Origin: Streptomyces lienomycini
Lineage (GTDB): Bacteria; Actinomycetota; Actinomycetes; Streptomycetales; Streptomycetaceae
Direction of reading: 5' to 3'
Length of the DNA: 64,000 nt
Assembly: GCF_027947595.1 (NCBI RefSeq)
Contig: NZ_CP116257.1
Location: 1,116,001-1,180,000 of the forward strand
Each line of letters opens with the position of its first letter. Within the stretch, counting starts at the first letter, position 1. Below are positions 53,448 to 61,738 of this stretch, one piece after another. The notes under the pieces are model-generated. The model had not been told where the DNA came from, searched no databases, and was given only the letters and a program-made list of their open reading frames with translations. Position numbers and translations under genes: made by a program.

Positions 53448-56400
53448 ATGGGTCGACTGAATGGGAAGCTGACAGTGATCTCCAGCGAGCTCCTCTGCCG
53501 AGACCTGCGAGGGCTGATGACGAGCCTGAGGAGTGATCTGCGGGAACGCGCGCAGGAGAGCGTCGCCGCCGCTGTCCTCGAGAGCGACTACTCACGCGCC
53601 AGGGAAGAACGGACGACGTCCGCGACCTGGAGCTCATGGAGGGACGAGCAGATCGGCCAAGCAGCTGCCTCCTGGCTCCTGGCCCTGACGATGACCAGGT
53701 TCTGCGAGGACAACGGAATGCTCGACGCTTCCGGTCTGCTGGCCGTTGAGGAACCGCAGGACGGTTCGCCCCTCTCGGATGAACGTTTCCGGGAAGCTGT
53801 GTTCGACGTGCTCGCCCGGTTTCGCTCTCTGCCCGCCATGGGGCAGGTGCTCAGCCCACACAGCAACCCCATGTGGAAGATCACGCCCAGCAGTCAGGTT
53901 CTTCGAACGCTCCGGACGTTCTGGCTCCGCAGGTCCCCTGAAGGCTCCCTTGAGCACGACTTCACGGATGCGGCGCGCGACACACGATTCCTGCGGGACC
54001 TTTACTACGCCCTCGACGAGCAGGCAACGAAGTCGTACGGACTGGTCGCGACGCCGGACTTCGTGGCCGACATGATCCTTGATCTCACAGTCGAACCGGC
54101 GGTCGCGGAGTCCGGTTTGCCAGGGTTCCGGGCCGTCGACCCCGCCTGCGGATCAGGCACCTTCCTGCTGGGCCTCTTCAGCCGTCTCTTCCGACTATGG
54201 ACCGACGCCGAGCCGGGCATGAGCCCCTGGCAGCGGGCTGCCCGAGCACTGGGGTCCGTCCACGGCGTGGACATCAACCCGTGTGCGGTGAGCATCGCGC
54301 GCTTCCGCCTGCTAGTGGCGGCCATGAACGCCACCGGTGAACGACGTCTGAGCGCGGTCCCCGACGTACCCGTGGTCGTTGCGGTTGGGGACTCCCTGCT
54401 CCGTGGCCGGGGGGCTCCGCATGTGGGGGAACTCGCACCGGAGGAACCCTATGCGACGCCCCCGCAGGGGGAGTTCCCCGACTACTCGCGCCGGCACGAC
54501 CTGCTCGGCCGCGCTTCCTACCACGCTGTGGTGTCGAATCCCTCGTACCTCATGGTCAAGGACAAGTCGCTCTCCACTCTGTACCACGATGCCTACGTGA
54601 GTTGCAGAGGCAAGTACGCGCTCACCGCGCCCTTCATCGAGCGGGCCTTCGGACTCGCGGCGGAAGGCAGGAACAGTGGGTACGTGGGTCTGCTGACGGC
54701 CAACTCCTTCATGAAACGAGAGTTCGGTCGCCCCCTCATCGAGCAGGTGTTGTCGAGAGTCGAAGTCTCCCGGATCATCGACACCTCTGGGGCCTATATC
54801 CCCGGGCACGGCACACCGACCGTCGTGCTCACCGGGCGCAATCATGAACCGGACCCGCAGCAGCCTGTGTACTTGGTGGTCGGCAAGGAGGGAGAGCCCG
54901 CGGTTCCGATGGCGGCGCGCGACGGCCTCGTATGGCAATCTCTGCGCGCCATGTCACACCGGTCCGTTGCCGCCGAAGATCGCTGGGCCCAATCCTTTTT
55001 CCAGCAGCGAAGCGAGCTGACCCATTTTCCCTGGAGCCTGACAGACCCGACCAGTGGAGATTTGCTACGTCGAATGGAGCAGGGCGAACGGCTCGGTGAA
55101 CGCGTTGCCCGGATCGGCTATCAAGCTGCTACGGGCTCCGATGACATCTTCTGCGCTCCGCGCCAGTCGTTCCAACGATCCCGGGCCGAGCAGGGAGCCT
55201 GTGTGCAGGTCCTGACCGGGTCCGGCATTCGCGACTGGTCCGTACGCAGCGAATACGCGGCCTTCTTCCCCCGCGCGTGGGATGAGAACTCCGACCGGCC
55301 CAAGGCCGTTGATCTTTCGCATTTTCCCGGTCATCACCGACGTCTGCGGCCCTACTGGTCGGTACTGGTCGAGCGCCCCGGCATCAAGGACTCCACCGCG
55401 CCCTGGTACGACTGGCACCAGGTCGCCTCGAACCGAAACGTACATTCTTGGTCGATTGCCTTTCCCTGGGTAGCGACCCACCCTCATTTCAGTCTGCTCA
55501 GAGAGCCTCTGGTCCCACTGAACTCGGCGCCCGTACTGAAGCTTTCGCCCGCAGCCTCGGAAGTTGACCACCTCCGATTGCTCGGTGTGCTCAACAGCTC
55601 TGCCGCTTGCTTTTGGCTCAAGCAAATGAGCCAAAGCAAGGGAGATTCGAGAATCGGCCAGCTCCGGGGCGGCGAGGCGTGGGAAAAAATCTTCGAGTTT
55701 ACCTCGACGCGTCTGCGCGACCTGCCTCTGCCCGCTCACCTCCCCCTCGAACGGGCCGCGTCGCTCGATGCGATGGCAACCAACCTCACAGAGCTGACAT
55801 CATCGATCGCCGATACGCGCATACCCCTCGATCAAGAATTCCTCGACTCCGCCGAATACCGCTGGGCATCGACCCGTTCTCGAATGGTGGCCGTACAGGA
55901 GGAGCTCGACTGGCAGGTATACAAGGCGTACGGATTGCTCCCCGATGACTGCGAATTGGCCTCTCCGTCGGACGGACCACCGCCGCTCATGGTGGGTGAG
56001 CGAGCGTTCGAGATCGTTCTGGCCCGTAAGGCCCAAGAGGGCCTGGTGTCCACGACGTGGTTCGACCGTCACGGAGCGATTCCTATCACCGAAGTCCCCA
56101 AGCATTGGCCGACCGCGTATCGAGACCTCGTACAAGCCCGCATCGAAGCCATCGAACAGCACGCCTTCCTCGGGCTGTTGGAACAACCGGAGCACAAACG
56201 CCGTTGGTGGACTATCGGTTGGCACCAAATCGCCCAAGCCGGACTCCGGGCCCGGATGCTCGATCGTTGCGAGGAGTCAGACCTATGGTTCGAGACGAAG
56301 GACGGAGTGCGCCACCCAGTCGCCCGCACCGTAGATCAGTTGGCCAAGTTGCTGGAAGGCGACGGGGAGTTCGTCATGCTCGCAGCACGTTACTCACCCG

Positions 56401-57032
56401 GTACGCGGGTCTTGAACGTACTGCAGGGCCTGCTCAGTGACACACACGTGCCTGCGGCACCTCCCCTGCGGTACAAGGAGTCCGGCCTGGTGAAGCGGAG
56501 CAGCTGGGAAGCTGCGTGGGAGCGCCAATGGGCGTCGGGGCAGGGACAAGACGGGACAGTCGACCGGCAGGAACAGAACGACGACACCCTCGTCGTACCG
56601 CCTCGCTACACGTCCGCGGACTTTGTCAAACCCTCCTACTGGCGACAACGCGGCAAGTACGACGTACCCAATGAACGTTTCACGTCCTTCCTACCGACCT
56701 CCTCCTCTCTGTCCTCGACCACAGTCCTGGGGTGGGCGGGATGGGACGCCCATGAAACCGCCCGAGTGCTGCTCGATCTGGTCGAATCCGGAGCGCATGC
56801 CGATGCCAGCGGATCCGAATCAGTGTTTCCGCTTCTCACAGCTCTGCAAGATGTCTTGCGCCGACTACAGCGGACCGAACGAGACCTCGGCCCCACCGAG
56901 CCATCGGGCTCCTCCCAGGAGTACGAAGAAGCCTTCCGCCGTCACGTGGTACGCCTCGGAACCTCGCAAGCAGAGATCACCGGCTGGAGGCCCCCCGCTC
57001 CAAGAAGGGGACGACCGCGCAGAGAATCGTGA
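53448..57032 (+). CDS. pglX: Orphan PglX: BREX type 2 adenine-specific DNA methyltransferase
   Basis: 1194 residues, the usual size of PglX. The N-terminal helical part contains TTSATWSSWRDEQIGQAAASW and RFCEDN, typical of BREX-2 PglX. SAM motif I is DPACGSGTF at about 231-239. SVHGVDINPCAVSIARFRLL follows. The catalytic motif IV is NPSY near 364, where NPPY is usual. VKDKSLSTLYHDAYVSCRGKYAL, ITANSF-like LTANSFMKREFGRPLIEQ and IDTSGAYIPGHGTPTVVL are hallmarks of the family. PglX methylates host DNA at adenine and takes part in phage exclusion. No pglW, pglY, pglZ, brxD or brxHI lies in the window, so it works alone or with the divergent ATPase. Base composition is visibly less GC-rich than the neighbours. 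Confidence 0.88.
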   Translation: MGRLNGKLTVISSELLCRDLRGLMTSLRSDLRERAQESVAAAVLESDYSRAREERTTSATWSSWRDEQIGQAAASWLLALTMTRFCEDNGMLDASGLLAVEEPQDGSPLSDERFREAVFDVLARFRSLPAMGQVLSPHSNPMWKITPSSQVLRTLRTFWLRRSPEGSLEHDFTDAARDTRFLRDLYYALDEQATKSYGLVATPDFVADMILDLTVEPAVAESGLPGFRAVDPACGSGTFLLGLFSRLFRLWTDAEPGMSPWQRAARALGSVHGVDINPCAVSIARFRLLVAAMNATGERRLSAVPDVPVVVAVGDSLLRGRGAPHVGELAPEEPYATPPQGEFPDYSRRHDLLGRASYHAVVSNPSYLMVKDKSLSTLYHDAYVSCRGKYALTAPFIERAFGLAAEGRNSGYVGLLTANSFMKREFGRPLIEQVLSRVEVSRIIDTSGAYIPGHGTPTVVLTGRNHEPDPQQPVYLVVGKEGEPAVPMAARDGLVWQSLRAMSHRSVAAEDRWAQSFFQQRSELTHFPWSLTDPTSGDLLRRMEQGERLGERVARIGYQAATGSDDIFCAPRQSFQRSRAEQGACVQVLTGSGIRDWSVRSEYAAFFPRAWDENSDRPKAVDLSHFPGHHRRLRPYWSVLVERPGIKDSTAPWYDWHQVASNRNVHSWSIAFPWVATHPHFSLLREPLVPLNSAPVLKLSPAASEVDHLRLLGVLNSSAACFWLKQMSQSKGDSRIGQLRGGEAWEKIFEFTSTRLRDLPLPAHLPLERAASLDAMATNLTELTSSIADTRIPLDQEFLDSAEYRWASTRSRMVAVQEELDWQVYKAYGLLPDDCELASPSDGPPPLMVGERAFEIVLARKAQEGLVSTTWFDRHGAIPITEVPKHWPTAYRDLVQARIEAIEQHAFLGLLEQPEHKRRWWTIGWHQIAQAGLRARMLDRCEESDLWFETKDGVRHPVARTVDQLAKLLEGDGEFVMLAARYSPGTRVLNVLQGLLSDTHVPAAPPLRYKESGLVKRSSWEAAWERQWASGQGQDGTVDRQEQNDDTLVVPPRYTSADFVKPSYWRQRGKYDVPNERFTSFLPTSSSLSSTTVLGWAGWDAHETARVLLDLVESGAHADASGSESVFPLLTALQDVLRRLQRTERDLGPTEPSGSSQEYEEAFRRHVVRLGTSQAEITGWRPPAPRRGRPRRES

Positions 57033-57460
57033 CGGCGAGGCCACGTTTCGGGCATAAGGGGGTGGGCAGTCGGCAGCTCGCCCTGCGTCGGCCCGGCGGT
57101 CGGTGAAGGGGAACGACTTCACGAGCTCGAGGCCCCGCATGAGGGTTGATGACCCGACGATGCCGACTGGGTGACAGGCCGCGGTTCGCGAGAGGGACTG
57201 ATCGTCCCTCGTCCGTCGTGCCCCATCCGTGCCCTCGCCCCGCGTGGATACATGTGGCGCCGGGGGCTGCCGGCCCCGCCCGTGCGGCATCCGTGCCCAG
57301 CCGAACGGACAACAGCGGTGAACAAGGGCCACCGCGAGACCCCACAGGGGGAGTACACCGCTGGTGCTCTCGGCAACGCGGCGATGGCGATCGAGGCCCC
57401 AAAGCGGCGTATCAGCAGGTCAGAACGTACTCGGCCACCGTACGCACCCGTGATTCCCCG
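57033..57460. other. 428 bp without a gene, between pglX and the right att-like repeat
   Basis: No open frame here has a ribosome site and plausible composition. The stretch seems to be decayed sequence between the end of the cassette and the tRNA-like repeat. Frames that run across it are Arg/Pro-rich. Confidence 0.5.
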
Positions 57461-57530
57461 GCTCAGAGCGCGAGTTCGTTTCTCGTCACTCGCTCCGCAC
57501 TGAAGCCCCAGGTCGGAGACCTGGGGCTTC
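57461..57530 (+). repeat. Right att-like repeat: tRNA-Gly(CCC) 3' end plus terminator
   Basis: GCTCAGAGCG starts the copy; TCAGAGCGCGAGTTCG (57463-57478) is identical to 51313-51328. The T-arm here still pairs (GCGAG-TTCGTTT-CTCGT), and the acceptor end reads CACTCGCTCC (57487-57496). It is a better-kept tRNA 3' end than the left copy. The distance between copies is 6150 bp, framing the pglX cassette. Confidence 0.65.
57502..57530 (+). terminator. tRNA-type terminator, right copy
   Basis: GAAGCCCCAGGT (57502-57513), CGGAG and ACCTGGGGCTTC (57519-57530), a perfect 12-bp stem followed by TTCGTTG. It is identical in both stem arms to the hairpin at 51353-51381; only the loop differs. Confidence 0.75.
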
Positions 57531-57628
57531 TTCGTTGACAGGGCCTGCTCGTCGCGGCCCGCCGAGATCGTGTCGCCCGGTTCAGCCGCTGGGCCACGGT
57601 GGAGCCGGTGGAGCTGTCCGCCTCACGG

Positions 57629-58744
57629 TCAGATCAACGCGCGGGCCCTGCGTTCCCAGTCCGCGATTCGGTTCATCACGCCGCTGACCTGCTTGACCGC
57701 GGCCGTGAGGTCCCGGCCCGGCGTCCGCAGCTCCCGGCTCATCTTCACCAGCCACCGCATGCCGACCTCGACCTCGCCGAGCATGCTGACCACCTCGTGG
57801 GTGGACTCGGCAGTACTGATCATCTGCTCCAGAAAGCCGGTCGGCGAACCGACGCGTTGCTCGGGCGGCATCGCCTCGATGACGTCGAATGCTGTCTGAA
57901 CCGCCGCGTCCATCTCCACCATCTGCCCGGCGAAACGGGTGCAGGCATCCCGGAGACCGGAGGCCGGATCGGTCATCGACCTGGCCAACTCGGTCATTGC
58001 CGGCAGCCACGCGCTCATCGGTGTCCCCGGCTGGGCGGCCCGTTCCATCACGGGACCGATCTGCACGGCGGCTTCGGCGATCACCGTCATGAACCCGGCG
58101 ATCGCCTCCGTGGTCTCGCCGATCGCCTCCGTCTGCGCCTCCACCCGGGCGAACCGGTCGAGGAGTCCGGGGGCTTCCAAGTCGTCCGGCTCCGCCTCGA
58201 CCACAGATGCTGGCAACGGCGTCACCGGCAGCCCGAACAGGATCCGGGCCGGGGTCAGCGGCTCGAACCGGTTGTCCAGGGTGCCTTTCAGCGCAGTCTC
58301 CAGGTCCCGCCGCGCCCTGACCAGACCGCTCCGGCTCCGCTTGAACATGATCGTCCGGATCAGCGAAAGGTCGAACGGCAGTTGCCCGTGCTCACCGATG
58401 TGGATGATGGGTTTGCCCGTCAGGTGCCGGATCCCGAGCTCGTAGGTGACGTTCGCGTTGCCCCCGGTGAGGTCGGCGATCACGATGTCGTCCTGCAGCA
58501 CGTGGCGGCAGATCTGCTCGGTGATCTCACCTGAGTCTGCGATCCCGTCCGCCCTGACCGGGACGAGGCCGTGACTGGCACAGGCGGGCAGGATCACCTT
58601 CTCGTAGAACATCAGGTTTTCCTCGTATGCCAGGAGTTCCGGACACCCGTCCGGGGCGTGTTCGTTGCCGATGGGCCCGATGACGAAGCAGGTCGTCATC
58701 AACGCCTCCTCGGGCTTCGCGTCAGTAACCGCTGCGGTACTCAT
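57629..58744 (-). CDS. Nucleoside 2-deoxyribosyltransferase/TIR-like domain protein, putative effector
   Basis: 371 residues from ATG 58744, which overlaps the upstream gene (ATGA). ATG 58699 behind GAGGAGG is an equally good start. The N-terminal domain (to about 145) begins TTCFVIGPIG and continues VRADGIADSGEITEQI, DDIVIADLTGGNANVTYELG. This is the pattern of NDT-like/TIR-like nucleotide-acting domains, with the catalytic-type Glu in YELG. The C-terminal 220 residues are helical without membrane segments and may be an oligomerisation or sensor part. It is last in the cyclase operon. NAD- or nucleotide-depleting effectors of this fold are common in anti-phage systems; the activity here is inferred. 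Confidence 0.7.
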   Translation of the reverse strand: MSTAAVTDAKPEEALMTTCFVIGPIGNEHAPDGCPELLAYEENLMFYEKVILPACASHGLVPVRADGIADSGEITEQICRHVLQDDIVIADLTGGNANVTYELGIRHLTGKPIIHIGEHGQLPFDLSLIRTIMFKRSRSGLVRARRDLETALKGTLDNRFEPLTPARILFGLPVTPLPASVVEAEPDDLEAPGLLDRFARVEAQTEAIGETTEAIAGFMTVIAEAAVQIGPVMERAAQPGTPMSAWLPAMTELARSMTDPASGLRDACTRFAGQMVEMDAAVQTAFDVIEAMPPEQRVGSPTGFLEQMISTAESTHEVVSMLGEVEVGMRWLVKMSRELRTPGRDLTAAVKQVSGVMNRIADWERRARALI

Positions 58745-59049
58745 GCGTGATCCTCCGTTTCGAACTCTTCTGCCCGATGGCGCTGTTTTTCGAGGTCGGT
58801 GCCGGCTTGCAGATCAGCCAGGTAGACGGGGCGCTCCTCGATCCCAAGCGCCCGAAGCAAGTCGGCGGTGGGAACCCGGTACTGCCACCCGAGGCGCAGG
58901 AACCGGCAGGGGAAACTGTCCTGATGAACTAGCTTGTACGCGGTGGCGGGGCAGAGCCCGAGCGCGCGGGCGGCTGTGCGCAGGTCGACTACCAGCGGCA
59001 GGTCGAATGCCTCGCCGAACGACAACCAGGCCCCGGAACGGGGGGTCAC
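58741..59049 (-). CDS. Excisionase-like helix-turn-helix DNA-binding protein
   Basis: 102 residues. The MerR/excisionase-type winged helix reads VDLRTAARALGLCPATAYKLVHQDSFPC then FLRLGWQYRVPTADLLRALGI. The C-terminus is a charged helix (TDLEKQRHRAEEFETED). It overlaps both neighbours by four bases within the cyclase operon, so its production is tied to theirs. It could be the operon's own regulator rather than a true excisionase, since no integrase gene is in the window. Confidence 0.75.
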   Translation of the reverse strand: MTPRSGAWLSFGEAFDLPLVVDLRTAARALGLCPATAYKLVHQDSFPCRFLRLGWQYRVPTADLLRALGIEERPVYLADLQAGTDLEKQRHRAEEFETEDHA

Positions 59050-59792
59050 CGTCGCCCTCCTGCCGGACGCAGCGACAGAGTGCCGATGCGGCTGCCCTCG
59101 CTCGGACGTCGCGCCCGGTGCACGATCTCTCCGAGATCCAGGTGGCCGGCCAGCTCGCCCAGCCGGAAGCTTTCCAGCCGATCCGGTGCGACGCTGAACC
59201 GCACGGTCGCCGACAGGCCATCGGGCCGGGAGGGTGGCGACACCCGCACCTCCCAGCCGTCGTGCCAGTCACCGACCGGCAACTCCGCGGGGGACTCCAC
59301 GGAGAGGTGAGCTGTGGCCAGCGCCGCGATGTCCGCCACCGGCCGCTCCCGGGCTCGGGCCCGGGCGAACGCCCAGACCTGGTTGATGGCGGGACGCAGC
59401 AGGGCGTCACCCGCCTCGTGGGTCCCCGGGTCTACGTCCGCGAGTATCGTCAGTAGGGCGAGCAGTGACTCGGATTCGAGCTCCTGCCGGTCGGTCGGCC
59501 ACCGGTTCGCGATCCGGTAGAGGGTGCGCCGCATGGCGGGCAAGGCAAGCCAAAGCGCCAGCAGCCGTTCAGATCCGGCCGCGCCGGTGTCATGCTGCGC
59601 CGCGTCGATGGCCTCGCGCCAGATCTCCTCGCGCAGCCGCGGGGCCGATGACCTGTCGTACACCGCCCGCCTGGCCGACAAGGCGGAGAGCAGGGTCGGG
59701 CCCTCGGCCGTGGCGACAGCAAAGGGCAGTTCGGCGAGCCGGAATCGGTGCTCCAGCACATCGAACACCCGGTTGTAGGGGATCAGTCCCAT
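59046..59792 (-). CDS. Helical protein of unknown function in the cyclase operon
   Basis: 248 residues from ATG 59792 behind CGGGAGG; a longer frame upstream overlaps two other genes and is rejected. The sequence is mostly helical: NRVFDVLEHRFRLAELP at the start, then ERLLALWLALPAMRRTLYRIANRWPT and LLALLTILADVDP. The middle part looks loosely like the sigma-70-like helical region of other uncharacterised Streptomyces proteins. The last 80 residues are strand-rich (WEVRVSPPSRPDGLSATVRFSV). No catalytic motif can be named. Overlap with both neighbours places it in the system. Confidence 0.6.
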   Translation of the reverse strand: MGLIPYNRVFDVLEHRFRLAELPFAVATAEGPTLLSALSARRAVYDRSSAPRLREEIWREAIDAAQHDTGAAGSERLLALWLALPAMRRTLYRIANRWPTDRQELESESLLALLTILADVDPGTHEAGDALLRPAINQVWAFARARARERPVADIAALATAHLSVESPAELPVGDWHDGWEVRVSPPSRPDGLSATVRFSVAPDRLESFRLGELAGHLDLGEIVHRARRPSEGSRIGTLSLRPAGGRR

Positions 59793-60076
59793 GGTGAACC
59801 TCCCGAATCGTCGTCCATGCCGCCCATGCCGCCCACGATGCGTGAGCAAGCCGAAGCGATCCGGTGCAACTCCTGACGCAGCGTCTCGTAGGGGGCCGGC
59901 GAGAAGCCGGCCGTGTACCGCCGCGCGCTCGCGGCGGAGCGGTGGTCGCAGGCGGTGGCGTAGTAGTACACGTCGCCGGTCCGGCCCTGGACGGAGAGGC
60001 CCCGAGTGTCCTGCTGGCGGTAGCCGCCTGCCGCGTTTCCGCAGGAGGCACAGCCCCCTGCGGGCGCGTCGCTCAT
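59783..60076 (-). CDS. Small cysteine-containing protein
   Basis: 97 residues from ATG 60076, overlapping the cyclase stop by four bases and the next gene by ten. It has CASCGNAAGG near the N-terminus, resembling half of a zinc ribbon, and a single later Cys in TACDHRS and in SACSRI. The segment VYYYATACDHRSAASARRYTAGFSPAPYETLRQELHRIASA suggests a small mixed fold. No family was recognised. The C-terminus is Gly/Asp/Met-rich. Confidence 0.6.
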   Translation of the reverse strand: MSDAPAGGCASCGNAAGGYRQQDTRGLSVQGRTGDVYYYATACDHRSAASARRYTAGFSPAPYETLRQELHRIASACSRIVGGMGGMDDDSGGSPWD

Positions 60077-60864
60077 CGGTCTGCCTCGCCAGGCGCCACT
60101 CCGTGGACAACGGACCCGTGGATCACGCCCTGGACGGCAGTGCCGTGTACGCCCTGCTGGACGAAGCTCGGCTGTTCCGCCCCCGCCGCTCGCGCCAGGA
60201 GACACGGCCCGCCCTCCGGTGCGTCCGGCCGGGGCCCGCCCGCCTCCTCGGGATACACACCGGGCAACCGGACCCAGCCGTACCCGGCGAACCCCTTCCG
60301 CTCCACGTGGATACGCCGGTACTGCTCCGGGTCGTGTCCGTGGAACCGCGAGCGCACCACGTCCTGGTAGAGCCGGTCGGAGATCACCACGACCAGGTTC
60401 GCCGACCCGGCGGCCGCCAGGGCCCGCTTCACCTCGGGTGCGTTCAGGTAGCGAGCCACGGCGATCGGGGCCGGTCCGGAGAAGCCCAGGGCAGCGGTGG
60501 CGGCCACACCGGTGTCGATGGCCAGCCGGAGCCGCATCCGCCCGGAGGGCCGACGGGTGGCGTTGTAGCCGCCGAGCTCGCCCGCGAGGTGGGCGACGTA
60601 CCCACCCAGCACCACTTGCTCGGAGGTGCCAGCCGGGAGGACCGCGAACTCCATGTCGCCCTGCGGCTGGACGGACCACGTGCCGTGGTCCAGCCCGCTG
60701 CGTTCGGCTGCCGCCCTGAGCATCCGGGCGAGTTGAGCCTGTGCGGTCCGCTGGTCCGGAGTGTCGAAGCGGCTGTACTGCTCGATGTCCGCCGCCAGGC
60801 AGAGGCGACGGTCGTCATCCGGCATGGACTTGTCCGGTGGTCGGACGGTCGGCTGCGACGTCAT
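60073..60864 (-). CDS. Class III nucleotide cyclase-like protein (Pycsar-type candidate)
   Basis: 263 residues from ATG 60864 (AGGTGA upstream); GTG 60876 and ATG 60873 are alternatives. The fold of class III cyclases is visible: CLAADIEQYSRF with metal Asp26, VQPQGDMEFAVLP with metal Asp70, RLRLAIDTGVAATAALGF for the strand usually ending HxG, and APIAVARYLN, which keeps the transition-state Arg but not the usual Asn. Both metal aspartates are intact, so catalysis is possible. The C-terminal 35 residues repeat a V-x-G pattern (QGVHGTAVQGVIHGSVVHG, 237-255). It starts a five-gene operon ending in an NDT/TIR-like protein and follows a Crp-type regulator. The product nucleotide is unknown. Confidence 0.7.
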   Translation of the reverse strand: MTSQPTVRPPDKSMPDDDRRLCLAADIEQYSRFDTPDQRTAQAQLARMLRAAAERSGLDHGTWSVQPQGDMEFAVLPAGTSEQVVLGGYVAHLAGELGGYNATRRPSGRMRLRLAIDTGVAATAALGFSGPAPIAVARYLNAPEVKRALAAAGSANLVVVISDRLYQDVVRSRFHGHDPEQYRRIHVERKGFAGYGWVRLPGVYPEEAGGPRPDAPEGGPCLLARAAGAEQPSFVQQGVHGTAVQGVIHGSVVHGVAPGEADR

Positions 60865-60979
60865 GTGAACCATCACCTATTCGATGAGTTCGGATAGTCG
60901 GTGGTGCTGGACGCCAACTGTGCTGCCGACATGCCGGGCTCTCCGAACAAGCCGCAAAAATGCGTGATGTCGGGCCCTG

Positions 60980-61714
60980 TCAGCGGCCGATCGACGGCAG
61001 GAGACCGATCGCCCGGAGGCGGTCCGGCTTGAGCACCGCTATCTCGCGGTATTTGGTCTCCACGACCCCATCGATACGGAGCCTTGCCAGTGCCTGCTGT
61101 ACCGCTCTCTCCTGCGATCCGATGAGCGCCGCGAGTTCGGCCTGCGTGAGCTCGATGCAGATCAGAGTGCGCGAGTCGAGGGGCTCGCCGTGACTCTCGG
61201 CGAGTTCGGCAAGCACCCGGGCAAGGCGAACTCGAACCGTGGACTCACCGAACGCGATACGCCAGGAATTCGCACTGCGCAGGCGGCGGTTGCTGAGCCG
61301 TACGATCTGAAGGGCAACCTCGGGGTACTTGTCGAGGAAGCTCCGCATCGCTCGGCGTTGGACGACATGTGCGTCGATGTCCTCGCCCGCCGTCACCGTG
61401 GCCGACCTGGGCGCGTCGTCGATCACAGACATCTCTCCGACCACGTCTCCTCCGGTCCGGATGGCGATCAAGGCTTCATGACCGTTGGCAAGCTTTCCGG
61501 TGACCTTCACATAGCCGGTCTCCAGGATCACCAGGCAATCACCCGGTGTCCCTTCCACAAGGATCTTCGCTCCGGGGGGATACTGCTGCGGGGAACCGAT
61601 ACTCAGCAGTTCTCCCCGGACCTCCTCCGACAGGCTGCCGAGAAAGCGGGCCGGCCGCCGCTCGCCGATGTCATACGTACGGCGCTGTGCCGTACTCCGG
61701 GTCGCGCGCTTCAT
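60980..61714 (-). CDS. Crp/Fnr-family regulator with cyclic-nucleotide-binding domain
   Basis: 244 residues from ATG 61714 behind GAGGTGGAG; ATG 61726 and TTG 61738 are possible. The cNMP domain includes QYPPGAKILVEGTPGDCLVILETGYVKV and GGDVVGEMSVIDDAPRSATVTA. The phosphate-binding cassette reads GEMSVIDDAPRSAT, close to the FGExxLLxxxPRxAT form that binds cyclic nucleotides. The C-terminal winged helix is LTQAELAALIGSQERAVQQALARLR. It lies 115 bp upstream of the cyclase gene in the same direction. It may sense the cyclase product and control the operon. Confidence 0.85.
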   Translation of the reverse strand: MKRATRSTAQRRTYDIGERRPARFLGSLSEEVRGELLSIGSPQQYPPGAKILVEGTPGDCLVILETGYVKVTGKLANGHEALIAIRTGGDVVGEMSVIDDAPRSATVTAGEDIDAHVVQRRAMRSFLDKYPEVALQIVRLSNRRLRSANSWRIAFGESTVRVRLARVLAELAESHGEPLDSRTLICIELTQAELAALIGSQERAVQQALARLRIDGVVETKYREIAVLKPDRLRAIGLLPSIGR

Positions 61715-61738
61715 ACTCCACCTCATGGTCGAGTCCAA

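Noticed and set aside
57171..57503. 110-codon frame before and across the right repeat
   Set aside because: No ribosome site, Arg/Pro-rich, and it runs into the tRNA-like repeat.
58741..59049. True excisionase of an integrated plasmid
   Set aside because: No integrase or replication gene is in the window and the gene is embedded by overlaps in the cyclase operon, so a regulator role is more likely.
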